Positions 1-7,070 of a stretch of DNA of 15,523 bases are shown here, piece after piece. The translations under genes and the position numbers were made by a program. The DNA is from an uncultured Eubacterium sp. (GTDB lineage: Bacteria; Bacillota_A; Clostridia; Lachnospirales; Lachnospiraceae). Where the stretch lies: positions 1 to 15,523 of the forward strand of contig CAQBGY010000048.1 of NCBI GenBank assembly GCA_948759685.1, given 5' to 3'. Every line of letters starts with the position of its first letter. Within the stretch, counting starts at the first letter, position 1. A model generated the notes under the pieces. The model was not told the origin of the DNA. It did not search any database and saw only the letters and a program-made list of their open reading frames with translations.

Positions 1-470
1 AAGATATAATTAGCTAATATTCCTATACATTCTATTAATATAATATTTGCTTCTAATAAGGACAATATTATATCCATATGGTTATATTCTATTTTTTCTC
101 TTTTTTCAACTTGCCCTAGCTGAGAACGCTCAGAATTGTTCATTGAGCGAATTATGAGATTGTCGAAAGTCTTTTTCTCTTGCATTAGGCTTCCAAATGG
201 TATAATTATATCTTGAATACAAAACTTATCAATGGTACCAAAAAATGAACTTTTAGGGGAAATGCCATTTGCTAGGCTTCTGTTTTTTAGTTCTAAAGAA
301 GCTTTATTTGTGTACGATATGGCGATAATTCCTTGATAATCGAGCAGTTCCTTAATGTCGTTTTTTATTTTTTCGGATAAAACAAATGTTTTTCCAGATC
401 CAGGAGCAGCAATGACGACAAGATTTTCTCTACATTCTAATATAGCCTTTTGTTGTTCTGTAGGAGTCAT
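1..470 (-). CDS. gajB: GajB-like UvrD-family helicase, N-terminal part (cut by window edge)
   Basis: Open reading frame translated by eye from the ATG at 470-468 and open to the left window edge (156 codons). It begins MTPTEQQKAILECRENLVVI and has a superfamily 1A helicase start: Q-motif-like TEQQ, Walker A AAPGSGKT (about residues 22-29), a motif Ia-like segment ISYTNKASLELKNR and a motif Ib-like GTIDKFC. Only one base separates it from the stop of the GajA-like gene, so the two are almost certainly co-transcribed and coupled. In Gabija, GajB is a UvrD-like ATPase that acts with the GajA nuclease. Helicase motifs II-VI lie outside the window, so intactness cannot be judged. A generic UvrD/Rep helicase is possible, but this pairing after an OLD-TOPRIM nuclease is the Gabija order. 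Confidence 0.85.
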   Translation of the reverse strand, partial: MTPTEQQKAILECRENLVVIAAPGSGKTFVLSEKIKNDIKELLDYQGIIAISYTNKASLELKNRSLANGISPKSSFFGTIDKFCIQDIIIPFGSLMQEKKTFDNLIIRSMNNSERSQLGQVEKREKIEYNHMDIILSLLEANIILIECIGILANYI

Positions 471-471
471 T

Positions 472-2199
472 TTATCTTAATAGATTTGTTAATGAATGTT
501 CCTTCAATTTACTTAATGATGTACTTTTTTGTCTTATGAAATTATACATGAAATTTCCTTTTGCTTCTTGCATTGCCGTGATAATTTCATATTCCTCTAA
601 ATCATTGAAAAATTCTATTAAATCATTTTTTATAGGACTATTGAACATATCATTCTCTAAATCTTTTTCTGATAGAAAGATTCCATGATTATTTAATATA
701 CTTCTTAAAGTGGAGCAAATAGTGTTTATTTCATTTGTAGGAATATTCGTTGGTAGTTCTTTAAGTTTTTCCTTGTTTTCCTCAATTATTTTTTTTTCTG
801 ATGCATCCAATTCTCTATAATCTTCGAGAATACTTATGGCTCTCTGCATTCCTGCCATTCTATAATATTTCTTTTTGGGTATCTTGAATATATCATTATC
901 TGTTCTAAGTTTCCAAGGTATATTCATGGCATTTAATATTTTGATAAAAGTAGAGAATCCAATCCCATTAGCCATTAGTATACTTATGTTGTTTTTTAAT
1001 AAATCTACACCACAAAATTTCGATAATGCTTTATAGAAAATAACTTCAGAGATACCTTCAACGAGCCAAACCTGATCAGCATAAAATGCCTCAGCTGGGA
1101 TTATGCTCATTCTGTAGCCAAAGTTTATTATGGAACCTTCAATAATTTTAGAACAACCATTTGATGCAGCTTTGGTATCTGATTGTTCTGTTTTGTATAA
1201 GCGAACAATTGAATTTGGAGAAAATTCACTGGTGATTTGTGGAGAGTGACTAGTTAAGAATATTTGCCCACATATCTTGTTACTCAAATAAGTTGCAAGC
1301 TTTTGCTGTTGATGTGGATGCAAATGAGCCTCAGGTTCTTCGATGCATACAATCGAAACTTCTTCAAGCTTGGGACGTTCAATTTCATGTTTAGTTGCCC
1401 ACAATGATAAGTAAATTTGATTTAATCGTCCATCTCCACCTATATTTACGGGCGTGTCATTTGTCTTTGACGAAACGGAGGTACTGTCTATAAATTTGTC
1501 TATATTTGAAGAATTTGTATCAAAATATACATCTTGATTATTGTTGTAAATAGACATTTCTTTTAATTCACTATTGATTGAGTTTGTCGCTTTAGAAATG
1601 TAATGTAAAGTCGGTATTAAATTGTTAGCTTCTTGTAATTTAGTTTTAATCTCTTGTAAAAGTGTATTATCTTCCTCTTCTTCTTGAGTGCTCCTGCTCT
1701 CTTTGGCATTTTGAAATAAAAAATTTCTTTCTTTAGATATAAAAGCATACAAGTCTCTTCTGCAACTGATGTATTTAATATTTAAATATTTACGATAATA
1801 ATGTGCTTCAATATCCGACAAAAGTTCAACGGAAGCTCCTGCTTTTATTGTATAGGATATTTTTCCCGTATTAGGATCTCTTGATGCATTATAGGACATA
1901 TACATCTCATTAGCATCACTTATTTTTCCTCTTAGTTTAGACAAAACACATTCCTCAGTAATATCTGTAAAGTGTAATAATATGACAAATGAGTTAGTTT
2001 CTTCCAATACATAAAAATCACTAGATCGTGGTTCTATATCATAATCTGACAGGCTTCTATCTAATAGTAATCGCATCGCCCAGATTAAATTTGTCTTACC
2101 AACATCATTTGCCCCAATAATAAGTGTATTTTTCTCTAACTTAATATGTGCATCTTTATAATTTCTAAATCCTTTGAGAGTTATATCTGCTAGTATCAT
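472..2199 (-). CDS. gajA: GajA-like OLD-family ATPase-TOPRIM endonuclease (Gabija)
   Basis: 575 residues, close to the usual GajA length. The N-terminal ABC-type ATPase has Walker A GANDVGKT (29-36), a signature-like GGDGRLN (254-260), Walker B VCIEEPEAHLHP (284-295) and H-switch LTSHSP (315-320). A TOPRIM domain follows: VEGISE with E381/E385, the segment 404-420, and TDND with D434/D436. The late OLD-type motif EKDLEND (511-517) and K547 fit the remaining metal and catalytic positions. In Gabija, GajA is a nucleotide-regulated DNA nicking endonuclease that assembles with GajB and restricts phage. It starts 11 bases after the AlbA_2 gene and ends one base before gajB, so all three look like one operon. 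Acid-rich residues 172-177 interrupt the ATPase. All key residues appear present. A stand-alone OLD nuclease is unlikely given the helicase neighbour. Confidence 0.88.
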   Translation of the reverse strand: MILADITLKGFRNYKDAHIKLEKNTLIIGANDVGKTNLIWAMRLLLDRSLSDYDIEPRSSDFYVLEETNSFVILLHFTDITEECVLSKLRGKISDANEMYMSYNASRDPNTGKISYTIKAGASVELLSDIEAHYYRKYLNIKYISCRRDLYAFISKERNFLFQNAKESRSTQEEEEDNTLLQEIKTKLQEANNLIPTLHYISKATNSINSELKEMSIYNNNQDVYFDTNSSNIDKFIDSTSVSSKTNDTPVNIGGDGRLNQIYLSLWATKHEIERPKLEEVSIVCIEEPEAHLHPHQQQKLATYLSNKICGQIFLTSHSPQITSEFSPNSIVRLYKTEQSDTKAASNGCSKIIEGSIINFGYRMSIIPAEAFYADQVWLVEGISEVIFYKALSKFCGVDLLKNNISILMANGIGFSTFIKILNAMNIPWKLRTDNDIFKIPKKKYYRMAGMQRAISILEDYRELDASEKKIIEENKEKLKELPTNIPTNEINTICSTLRSILNNHGIFLSEKDLENDMFNSPIKNDLIEFFNDLEEYEIITAMQEAKGNFMYNFIRQKSTSLSKLKEHSLTNLLR

Positions 2200-2210
2200 A
2201 TCATGTATTA

Positions 2211-3584
2211 TTAAAGTTTTTTAATATAATATCCTCCAGTTTTCGGTGCTCCTTTAAATTCTATGAGCTTTTTATTGTTTAAAGATTTTAGATAACGTTT
2301 GGTGGTTCTTACGCTCTTCAAAATTCTTTTTGAAATTTCCGTAGCATTCAAACCTTCCTCTTTTCTTATCAGATTCAGAACGGACTGTTCGTTTGCATTT
2401 ACAGTGCCATTTACAGTGTCATTTACAGTGCCATCGGTGTCACTGTTGTTCTTCCTTTTAAACACTACCGTAAACATCCCGTCCGTATGAAATTCAGGTT
2501 CAGGAAGATTAGCTTCCTTCATAGCTTCCTTCATACGGGGGATACCGGATGCAACCCTTTCAACCAAATGCATACGGGTAAACAGACCAAATATTAACGG
2601 GTTACGTGTCATGCTCTTGTGTCCGAAATCTTTAGCTACAATAGGCAAAAGTCCTCCGGGATTTGAAATTTCTACTCGATCGTCGAACATTTCTATCGTA
2701 ATGGTTGCTCCCTGTTCGTAATAATCACGATGGGATAAAGCGTTTATAATGGCTTCTTTGAATACAGTAAGAGGAATTTCCCAAATTTCTTCTCTCGGCC
2801 CTGCTCCTTCAATTTTATAAGCTACTTGCAGTTTGCTTTCCAGCCATGTCATTGCTTGTAAATATTGCTGGTATAGTGGACCACCGAAAGATTTATCATC
2901 AATAATAAATACTTTGGTTGTTCCCTTGAAAAGAACACATCTTGTTATTGCGTGCGGAAATTTCCGTTCAGGTTGTTTTCCAAAGAACATGGCAGCACCA
3001 TTTTTTGCTACACCTTTATCTGTAAACAGTTCCAAATTCTCGAATATCTGTTTGTCGGCTGTCGATGGACTTAGTTGTGCTTCCGTACGGAAGTCTTTTA
3101 TCGCTTGTTCGTCTGCATCAGTGTAAATGTTAAACCATGAGCAGGGGATAGCATCAAAAAATATTTTGTTGCACTCCTGAAAGAAGCTACGCATTTCTTC
3201 GACAGTACGAAGTTTTTGAGAGTTTGCTCCCTCGCGTACAAAGATAGAACCGGAAAAGATATAAGGTTTGTCTTTACCTGATGGAACATCAATCACCCAA
3301 ACTGTTTTATCTTCAATATTCACGGTGTACAACTCGCAATGAAGCGTCGGAGATATTTCACTGATAGAGCCTTGAATAGCAGAACGTTTGTCATTCTCTA
3401 AACTTGTGCCTATAATCTGTCCGTTATCATCTATACCAATAAGTAAGTATCCTCCGTCTGCATTGGCGAAAGCGCAAATTTCTTCTGTCAGTTCACGAAC
3501 TTTAGAGGGAACACGAACTTTGAACTCAACATTATAGCCTTCTCCGCTATCAATGAGCAATTGTATGTTTTCAGTATTCAACAT
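2211..3584 (-). CDS. AlbA_2/Schlafen-like DNA-binding protein with HATPase_c_4-like and winged-helix domains
   Basis: 457 residues. The N-terminus matches the Schlafen AlbA_2 domain: VEFK (19-22), AFANADGG (38-45) and LLIGIDDNGQIIG (47-59). The middle has the GHKL-like ATPase block of the COG2865 'RecG-like transcriptional regulator' family: FKEAIINALSHRDY (275-288), ISNPGGLLP (306-314) and ASGIPRM (345-351). A low-complexity TVN-repeat linker (386-396) precedes a C-terminal winged helix (about 398-457). The family is usually annotated as an ATP-binding or putative regulatory protein; its biochemical role is poorly defined. It is the first gene of the operon with the Gabija pair, with a promoter box just upstream. 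I infer a regulatory or accessory role in the defence operon. It is not a RecG helicase, as helicase motifs are absent. Confidence 0.85.
   Translation of the reverse strand: MLNTENIQLLIDSGEGYNVEFKVRVPSKVRELTEEICAFANADGGYLLIGIDDNGQIIGTSLENDKRSAIQGSISEISPTLHCELYTVNIEDKTVWVIDVPSGKDKPYIFSGSIFVREGANSQKLRTVEEMRSFFQECNKIFFDAIPCSWFNIYTDADEQAIKDFRTEAQLSPSTADKQIFENLELFTDKGVAKNGAAMFFGKQPERKFPHAITRCVLFKGTTKVFIIDDKSFGGPLYQQYLQAMTWLESKLQVAYKIEGAGPREEIWEIPLTVFKEAIINALSHRDYYEQGATITIEMFDDRVEISNPGGLLPIVAKDFGHKSMTRNPLIFGLFTRMHLVERVASGIPRMKEAMKEANLPEPEFHTDGMFTVVFKRKNNSDTDGTVNDTVNGTVNANEQSVLNLIRKEEGLNATEISKRILKSVRTTKRYLKSLNNKKLIEFKGAPKTGGYYIKKL
2399..2434 (-). repeat. Three tandem 12-bp units encoding a TVN linker
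   Basis: Three consecutive copies of a 12-base unit (TTACAGTGCCAT and a one-base variant with GTCAT) lie inside the AlbA_2 gene. On the coding strand they encode GTVNDTVNGTVN between the ATPase block and the winged helix. The unit is a multiple of three, so copy changes would preserve frame and only alter linker length. Confidence 0.85.
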
Positions 3585-3604
3585 AAGTATCTGTAATTGT
3601 GCTG

Positions 3605-3612
3605 CAAAGGTA
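3605..3612 (-). promoter_or_regulatory. Candidate Bacteroidetes -7 box for the AlbA_2-gajA-gajB operon
   Basis: On the minus strand the bases read TACCTTTG followed by CAGCA, an exact match to TAnnTTTG, placing initiation roughly 10-15 bases before the ATG at 3584. No clear TTTG -33 box is seen at the ideal distance. It is the only good promoter match upstream of the operon in the window. Confidence 0.55.
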
Positions 3613-3810
3613 GTTATTTGTTTGATAAATGCTTCGTTACCTATATTCTATTTGCAGCAAAAGTTATTTCTTTGTGAGAAGTAAAAGAAAAGGGGTCAGT
3701 ATTACTATAGAGTTTATGGGTTACTTCTATGGTAAAAGCTTGTTTTGAGTAACAAGTAATGATAGCTCTATATGTTAAATAATAGATATTTATAAGGAGT
3801 GTAATAGATA

Positions 3811-3873
3811 ATGGGAACAATATGGATACGAGTGAGATTCTTCAATCTGCTTTGTGTTTCCATTGTTTTATGA
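3811..3873 (+). CDS. Possible 20-residue leader peptide
   Basis: ATG at 3811 runs to TGA at 3871-3873 and encodes a short, mostly hydrophobic peptide (MGTIWIRVRFFNLLCVSIVL). An AAGGAG sequence lies about 12 bases upstream, unusually strong for a Bacteroidales start. The stop codon sits four bases before a pair of overlapping hairpins. I recognise no family. It may be a leader peptide for attenuation, a remnant of a lost gene, or chance. Confidence 0.25.
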   Translation: MGTIWIRVRFFNLLCVSIVL

Positions 3874-3876
3874 CCT

Positions 3877-3899
3877 CATTACAAAAGTAATGCTTTTGT
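3877..3899 (+). promoter_or_regulatory. Two overlapping, mutually exclusive hairpins
   Basis: CATTAC (3877-3882) pairs with GTAATG (3887-3892) over an AAAA loop. ACAAAAG (3881-3887) pairs with CTTTTGT (3893-3899) over a TAATG loop. The two share bases 3881-3887 and 3891-3892, so only one can form. The second is followed by TTTGG and resembles a weak terminator. The palindromes could also be DNA operators for the adjacent Crp/Fnr protein. Confidence 0.4.
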
Positions 3900-3934
3900 T
3901 TGGTAAATAGTACGTCGATTTGAAGTCTTTTAGG

Positions 3935-3942
3935 TAATTTTG
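3935..3942 (+). promoter_or_regulatory. Bacteroidetes -7 box for the Crp/Fnr gene
   Basis: TAATTTTG is an exact TAnnTTTG match ending 18 bases before the ATG at 3961, implying a leader of only about ten bases. A TTTG at 3919-3922 is too close to be a standard -33 element. Confidence 0.5.
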
Positions 3943-3960
3943 TAGCATCAAACTGTAAAT

Positions 3961-4530
3961 ATGGTATTAGAAAACTTAATAATCAAGGAAATAGGACTCT
4001 CTCTCGATTTGTTTAGAAGGCTGGTGGGTGAATGCGATGAAGTTATTTTGAAAAAGAAAGAATATTTATTACGTCAGGGACAAGTCTGTTCATTTATTGG
4101 TTTTGTAGAGACGGGAGTTTTACGTTCTTACATAGAAAAGGAAGGAGAAGATTATATCAGTGATTTTCATTTCCAAGGTTCATTTGCTACGTCCTATAGA
4201 AGTTTCTTGACAATAGAAGCAAGCGTAGGAAGTATACAAGCATTAGAAAATTCAGTCTTATATTGTTTGTCTAAATCTAATTATGACCAATTACTACAAA
4301 CCTCTAATGAAGGGTATAAATTAGGAAAATATATAGCGGATACTCTCTTCATTAAAAAATGCAGAAAAGAGACTTCATTACTCATGGATGATGCTTTAGA
4401 AAGATATAAGTTGCTTTTACGAACTTATCCTCATATAGAACAACACGTATCACAATATCATATCGCTTCTTATCTTGGAATAAAGCCTGAATCTTTAAGC
4501 CGTCTTAAATCTCTTAACATAGGTCAATGA
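3961..4530 (+). CDS. Crp/Fnr-family transcriptional regulator
   Basis: 189 residues, normal for the short Bacteroidetes Crp/Fnr proteins. The N-terminal half is a cyclic-nucleotide-binding-like beta-roll: KKKEYLLRQGQVCSFIGFVETGVLRSYIEKEGEDYISDFHFQG-type pattern in residues 31-80, with the FVETGVLR segment typical of the family. The C-terminal helix-turn-helix is near residues 160-185 (QYHIASYLGIKPESLSRL). No cysteine cluster for an Fe-S centre is visible, so an oxygen-sensing Fnr role is not indicated. It is the first gene of a plus-strand set leading to a cupin lipoprotein, an AraC regulator and an aldo/keto reductase. The short distance to the next promoter suggests separate initiation for the cupin gene. 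The ligand and targets cannot be read from the sequence. Confidence 0.88.
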   Translation: MVLENLIIKEIGLSLDLFRRLVGECDEVILKKKEYLLRQGQVCSFIGFVETGVLRSYIEKEGEDYISDFHFQGSFATSYRSFLTIEASVGSIQALENSVLYCLSKSNYDQLLQTSNEGYKLGKYIADTLFIKKCRKETSLLMDDALERYKLLLRTYPHIEQHVSQYHIASYLGIKPESLSRLKSLNIGQ

Positions 4531-4550
4531 AATAATCTCTTGCTCCATTC

Positions 4551-4558
4551 TATCTTTG
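4551..4558 (+). promoter_or_regulatory. Bacteroidetes -7 box for the cupin gene
   Basis: TATCTTTG followed by CA is an exact TAnnTTTG match, 18 bases before the ATG at 4577. Its presence argues against using the upstream TTG at 4556 as a start, since that codon lies within the box. No convincing TTTG -33 box lies 19-21 bases upstream. Confidence 0.6.
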
Positions 4559-4576
4559 CAGCAAAATAAATCATTT

Positions 4577-4975
4577 ATGAATAAGATAGTACTATTCATT
4601 TTATTAATCATTTCAAGTTGTTGCACAAGTATGGAAAAGAAAAATGTAGCAAGAACCAATCTTCTTTCAATCCAATTGAGGGAAAAACAAGGTTTGTCAA
4701 AAGTCGAAATTAAGAAAGTTGTTATACCGGTAAATGGTAAGGCAGAGTATCATTTGCATCCTTGTCCGGTTGTAGGGCATATCGTTTCAGGTACTTTATT
4801 ATTTCAGATTGAAGGAGAAAAACCTCAATTAATAAAAGCAGGCGAGGCATTCTACGAACCTAAGAATAAGCCGATACTGCATTTTGATAATGCCTTAGAT
4901 TCCGAACCTTTGGTGTTCATGGCATACTACTTAGTAGAAGAAAATGAGGATTTATTAATGTTATTGCCTGAATAG
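4577..4975 (+). CDS. Small cupin-domain lipoprotein
   Basis: 132 residues from the chosen ATG. It opens with MNKIVLFILLIISSCC, a short charged start, a hydrophobic core and a lipobox ISSC (Cys15). That predicts a signal-peptidase-II lipoprotein in the cell envelope. The remainder is a single cupin barrel: the segment GKAEYHLHPCPVVGHIVSG carries the HxH of cupin motif 1, and the later segment KAGEAFYEPKNKPILHFDNA resembles cupin motif 2 with a histidine. The metal, substrate and any enzymatic activity are unknown; many such proteins are annotated only as cupins. The gene lies 51 bases before the AraC gene. The ATG at 4577 was preferred because the signal peptide begins there and the upstream TTG overlaps a promoter box. 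Confidence 0.8.
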   Translation: MNKIVLFILLIISSCCTSMEKKNVARTNLLSIQLREKQGLSKVEIKKVVIPVNGKAEYHLHPCPVVGHIVSGTLLFQIEGEKPQLIKAGEAFYEPKNKPILHFDNALDSEPLVFMAYYLVEENEDLLMLLPE

Positions 4976-5026
4976 TAAGCTATTGTTCGAAAAATAATTG
5001 TTTGTTTTGCAATAAATAGCTATATT

Positions 5027-5932
5027 ATGCCAGAAAGTATAACACAATTCTATAAGAGAATACAAAGTTGTGACCTCCAACCGGATGCAACCTATTCAAT
5101 GGAGAAACCTTATTTTAATATTTTCTCCCGGCAATGTAATTTTGGAACTGTACAATTCGGTTACAGGGAATTTTATAAGATTACATTAATTATAGGTGTG
5201 GGAAAACTGTATTATGCAGACAAATGGATTTTAGTAGATCGTCCTGCATTATTGTTTTCCAACCCTTTAGTTCCTTATGCTTGGGAATCAATCAGTGAAG
5301 AACAAAAAGGAGTGTTTTGCATTTTCAATGAACAGTTTGTGCAGTCAGATGAAAAGAACGGTTCTTTGGCAAATACTCCTTTGTTCAAAGTAACAGGAGA
5401 TAAGGTTTTCTTTTTAGATGATGTGCAAGTTGCTAAAGTGATGGATATATACAAACAAATGCAGGAAGAGAACCAATCAGACTATATAAATAAGTCCGAT
5501 GTCTTGCGGTGTTATCTTCATTTGTTGGTTCATACAGCCCTGAAAATGCAGGATTCCAATCAATATGAATCACATCCGAATGCTTCGCAACGCATTACTG
5601 AATTATTTATAGAATTGTTGGATAGACAATTTCCCGTTGATTATCCAAACGCGATTTTAAGTCTGCGCACTCCTGCCGATTACGCAAACCGCCTGTCTGT
5701 ACACGTTAATCATTTAAATAAAGTGGTTAAAGAAATAACAGGAAAAACTACCTCTGAGATGATTGCGGAAAGAATAATCAAAGAATGTACCCAACACCTA
5801 CTACATACTAATCTTTCAATATCAGAAATAGCGTATAGCTTGGGATTTGAAACGGTTTCTTATTTCAGTAAATTCTATCGCAAACATACTGGTAAATCGC
5901 CAAGCGAAGTCAGAGAACAGGCAATTATTTGA
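5027..5932 (+). CDS. AraC-family transcriptional regulator
   Basis: 301 residues, the standard length for a two-domain AraC protein. The N-terminal part (about 1-170) looks like a cupin-type sensor (for example GVGKLYYADKWILVDRPALLFSNP in the 60-90 region). The C-terminal part carries two helix-turn-helix motifs: the first around PADYANRLSVHVNHLNKVVKEITGKT, the second around ISEIAYSLGFETVSYFSKFYRKHTGKSPSEVRE, the classical AraC signature. It precedes the aldo/keto reductase gene by 80 bases, which contain a good promoter box, so it is a likely regulator of that gene. A weak -7-like TTGTTTTG lies at 5002-5009. The inducing signal is not evident. Confidence 0.92.
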   Translation: MPESITQFYKRIQSCDLQPDATYSMEKPYFNIFSRQCNFGTVQFGYREFYKITLIIGVGKLYYADKWILVDRPALLFSNPLVPYAWESISEEQKGVFCIFNEQFVQSDEKNGSLANTPLFKVTGDKVFFLDDVQVAKVMDIYKQMQEENQSDYINKSDVLRCYLHLLVHTALKMQDSNQYESHPNASQRITELFIELLDRQFPVDYPNAILSLRTPADYANRLSVHVNHLNKVVKEITGKTTSEMIAERIIKECTQHLLHTNLSISEIAYSLGFETVSYFSKFYRKHTGKSPSEVREQAII

Positions 5933-5983
5933 TTTGTGCAACTGATGCTTTGAATTGTATAATTCTGCTCAATTAGCATCTCC

Positions 5984-5991
5984 TAATTTTG
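5984..5991 (+). promoter_or_regulatory. Bacteroidetes -7 box for the aldo/keto reductase gene
   Basis: TAATTTTG is an exact TAnnTTTG match ending 21 bases before the ATG at 6013. The region upstream (5933-5983) would be the natural place for AraC-protein binding, although I see no clear repeat pair there. Confidence 0.5.
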
Positions 5992-6012
5992 TATCGACTA
6001 AAAATATAAATT

Positions 6013-7014
6013 ATGAAGTATAGAAAATTAGGTAAAACAGAAGTAAGCCTGTCCGCCATTGGATTGGGATGTATGGGAATGAGTGCTGCGTATGGAGTAG
6101 CCGATGAAAAAGAAAGTATTAAGACATTACATCGTGCCTTAGAGCTTGGTATAAACTTTTGGGACACTGCGGATGTGTATGGCAATGGTGCTAATGAAAG
6201 ATTACTATCTAAGGTATTGGCTGAAAAAAGAAATCAGATTTTCATTGCTACCAAATTCGGTTTCCGTTTACGTAATCATCAAGGTACTGTATTTGATGGT
6301 GGTGAAAGTTATGTGGATGCTTCTCCTCAATATATAAGACAAGCTGTAGAACTCAGCCTGAAAAGGTTGAATATTGAAACCATAGATTTGTACTATGCGC
6401 ATCGAATAGACCCGACAATACCGGTCGAAGAAACCGTTGGGACTATGGCAGAATTGGTAAAAGAAGGCAAGGTACGCTATTTAGGACTAAGCGAATGTTC
6501 TGCCGAATCATTGCGGAGAGCCTGTGCCGTTCATCCTATATCTGCCGTTGAAAGTGAATATTCTCTATTAACCCGTGATGTGGAAAAAGAAATTTTGCCC
6601 TTGACAAAAGAATTAGGAGTAACCTTAGTTCCCTTTTCACCATTGGGTAGAGGATTGGTAACAAATACTATTAATGTGAATGCATTGGGTGAAAATGACT
6701 TTCGTAAGCATTTGCCACGTTATAACGGTATATATTGGGAGAATAATCAAAAATTAACAGCAGAATTTGCAGAAATAGCAGAAAGTAAGGGAATAACTCC
6801 TGCTCAACTTGCATTAGCTTGGATATTGGCACAGAGTGAAAATATCATCCCTATACCGGGAACTAAACGAATCAAGTATTTAGAAGAAAATGCGAAAGCT
6901 ACCGATGTTAATTTATTGCCAGATGATATATCTAAGATAGAATTGCTTCTGAAAAAATATCCAAATATAGGCAATCGATACAACGAATATGATTTTAAAT
7001 TTGTAAATAAGTAA
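6013..7014 (+). CDS. Aldo/keto reductase
   Basis: 333 residues, the normal size for an NADPH-dependent aldo/keto reductase TIM barrel. The catalytic tetrad is visible: D51 and Y56 (FWDTADVYG), K81 (ATKFG) and H130 (YYAHRID). The opening [23 protein letters not shown] and the segments [24 protein letters not shown] and [18 protein letters not shown] place it in the YajO/IolS/AKR13-like group, which reduces aldehydes or ketones in the cytosol. The substrate is unknown. It ends the plus-strand cassette and is followed 11 bases later by a strong stem-loop. The gene before it encodes an AraC protein, a common pairing for detoxifying reductases. Confidence 0.95.
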   Translation: MKYRKLGKTEVSLSAIGLGCMGMSAAYGVADEKESIKTLHRALELGINFWDTADVYGNGANERLLSKVLAEKRNQIFIATKFGFRLRNHQGTVFDGGESYVDASPQYIRQAVELSLKRLNIETIDLYYAHRIDPTIPVEETVGTMAELVKEGKVRYLGLSECSAESLRRACAVHPISAVESEYSLLTRDVEKEILPLTKELGVTLVPFSPLGRGLVTNTINVNALGENDFRKHLPRYNGIYWENNQKLTAEFAEIAESKGITPAQLALAWILAQSENIIPIPGTKRIKYLEENAKATDVNLLPDDISKIELLLKKYPNIGNRYNEYDFKFVNK

Positions 7015-7024
7015 ACTTTACAGT

Positions 7025-7058
7025 AGGAAGTTCTGTCAATATTTTAGCAGAACTTCCT
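7025..7058. terminator. Perfect 11-bp stem-loop after the reductase gene
   Basis: AGGAAGTTCTG (7025-7035) pairs perfectly with CAGAACTTCCT (7048-7058) over a 12-base loop. It starts 11 bases after the reductase stop and ends 12 bases before the rteC-like start. No U-rich tail follows, so it is either a terminator of the loose Bacteroidetes type or a regulatory hairpin before the rteC remnant. Confidence 0.6.
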
Positions 7059-7070
7059 CAGATAATTATA

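Larger units (their letters stand above)
3645..3960 (+). promoter_or_regulatory. Structured leader upstream of the Crp/Fnr gene
   Basis: This gene-poor stretch holds a weak plus-strand -7-like box (TCTATTTG, 3647-3654). It also holds a near-perfect inverted repeat (TTACTATAGA 3702-3711 with TCTATGGTAA 3726-3735, one G-T pair) and a competing arm pair GTTACT 3720-3725 / AGTAAC 3748-3753. A mini-ORF (3811-3873) and two mutually exclusive hairpins (3877-3899) follow. A second, exact -7 box lies at 3935-3942. The layout could be a conditional leader, but this is inference only. Confidence 0.4.

Noticed and set aside
2211..3584. ATP-dependent DNA helicase RecG
   Set aside because: This family is often labelled RecG-like, but no helicase motifs are present; the domains are AlbA_2, GHKL-like ATPase and winged helix.
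4556..4576. Upstream TTG start for the cupin gene
   Set aside because: The TTG overlaps the exact TATCTTTG promoter box, and the signal peptide starts at the ATG at 4577.
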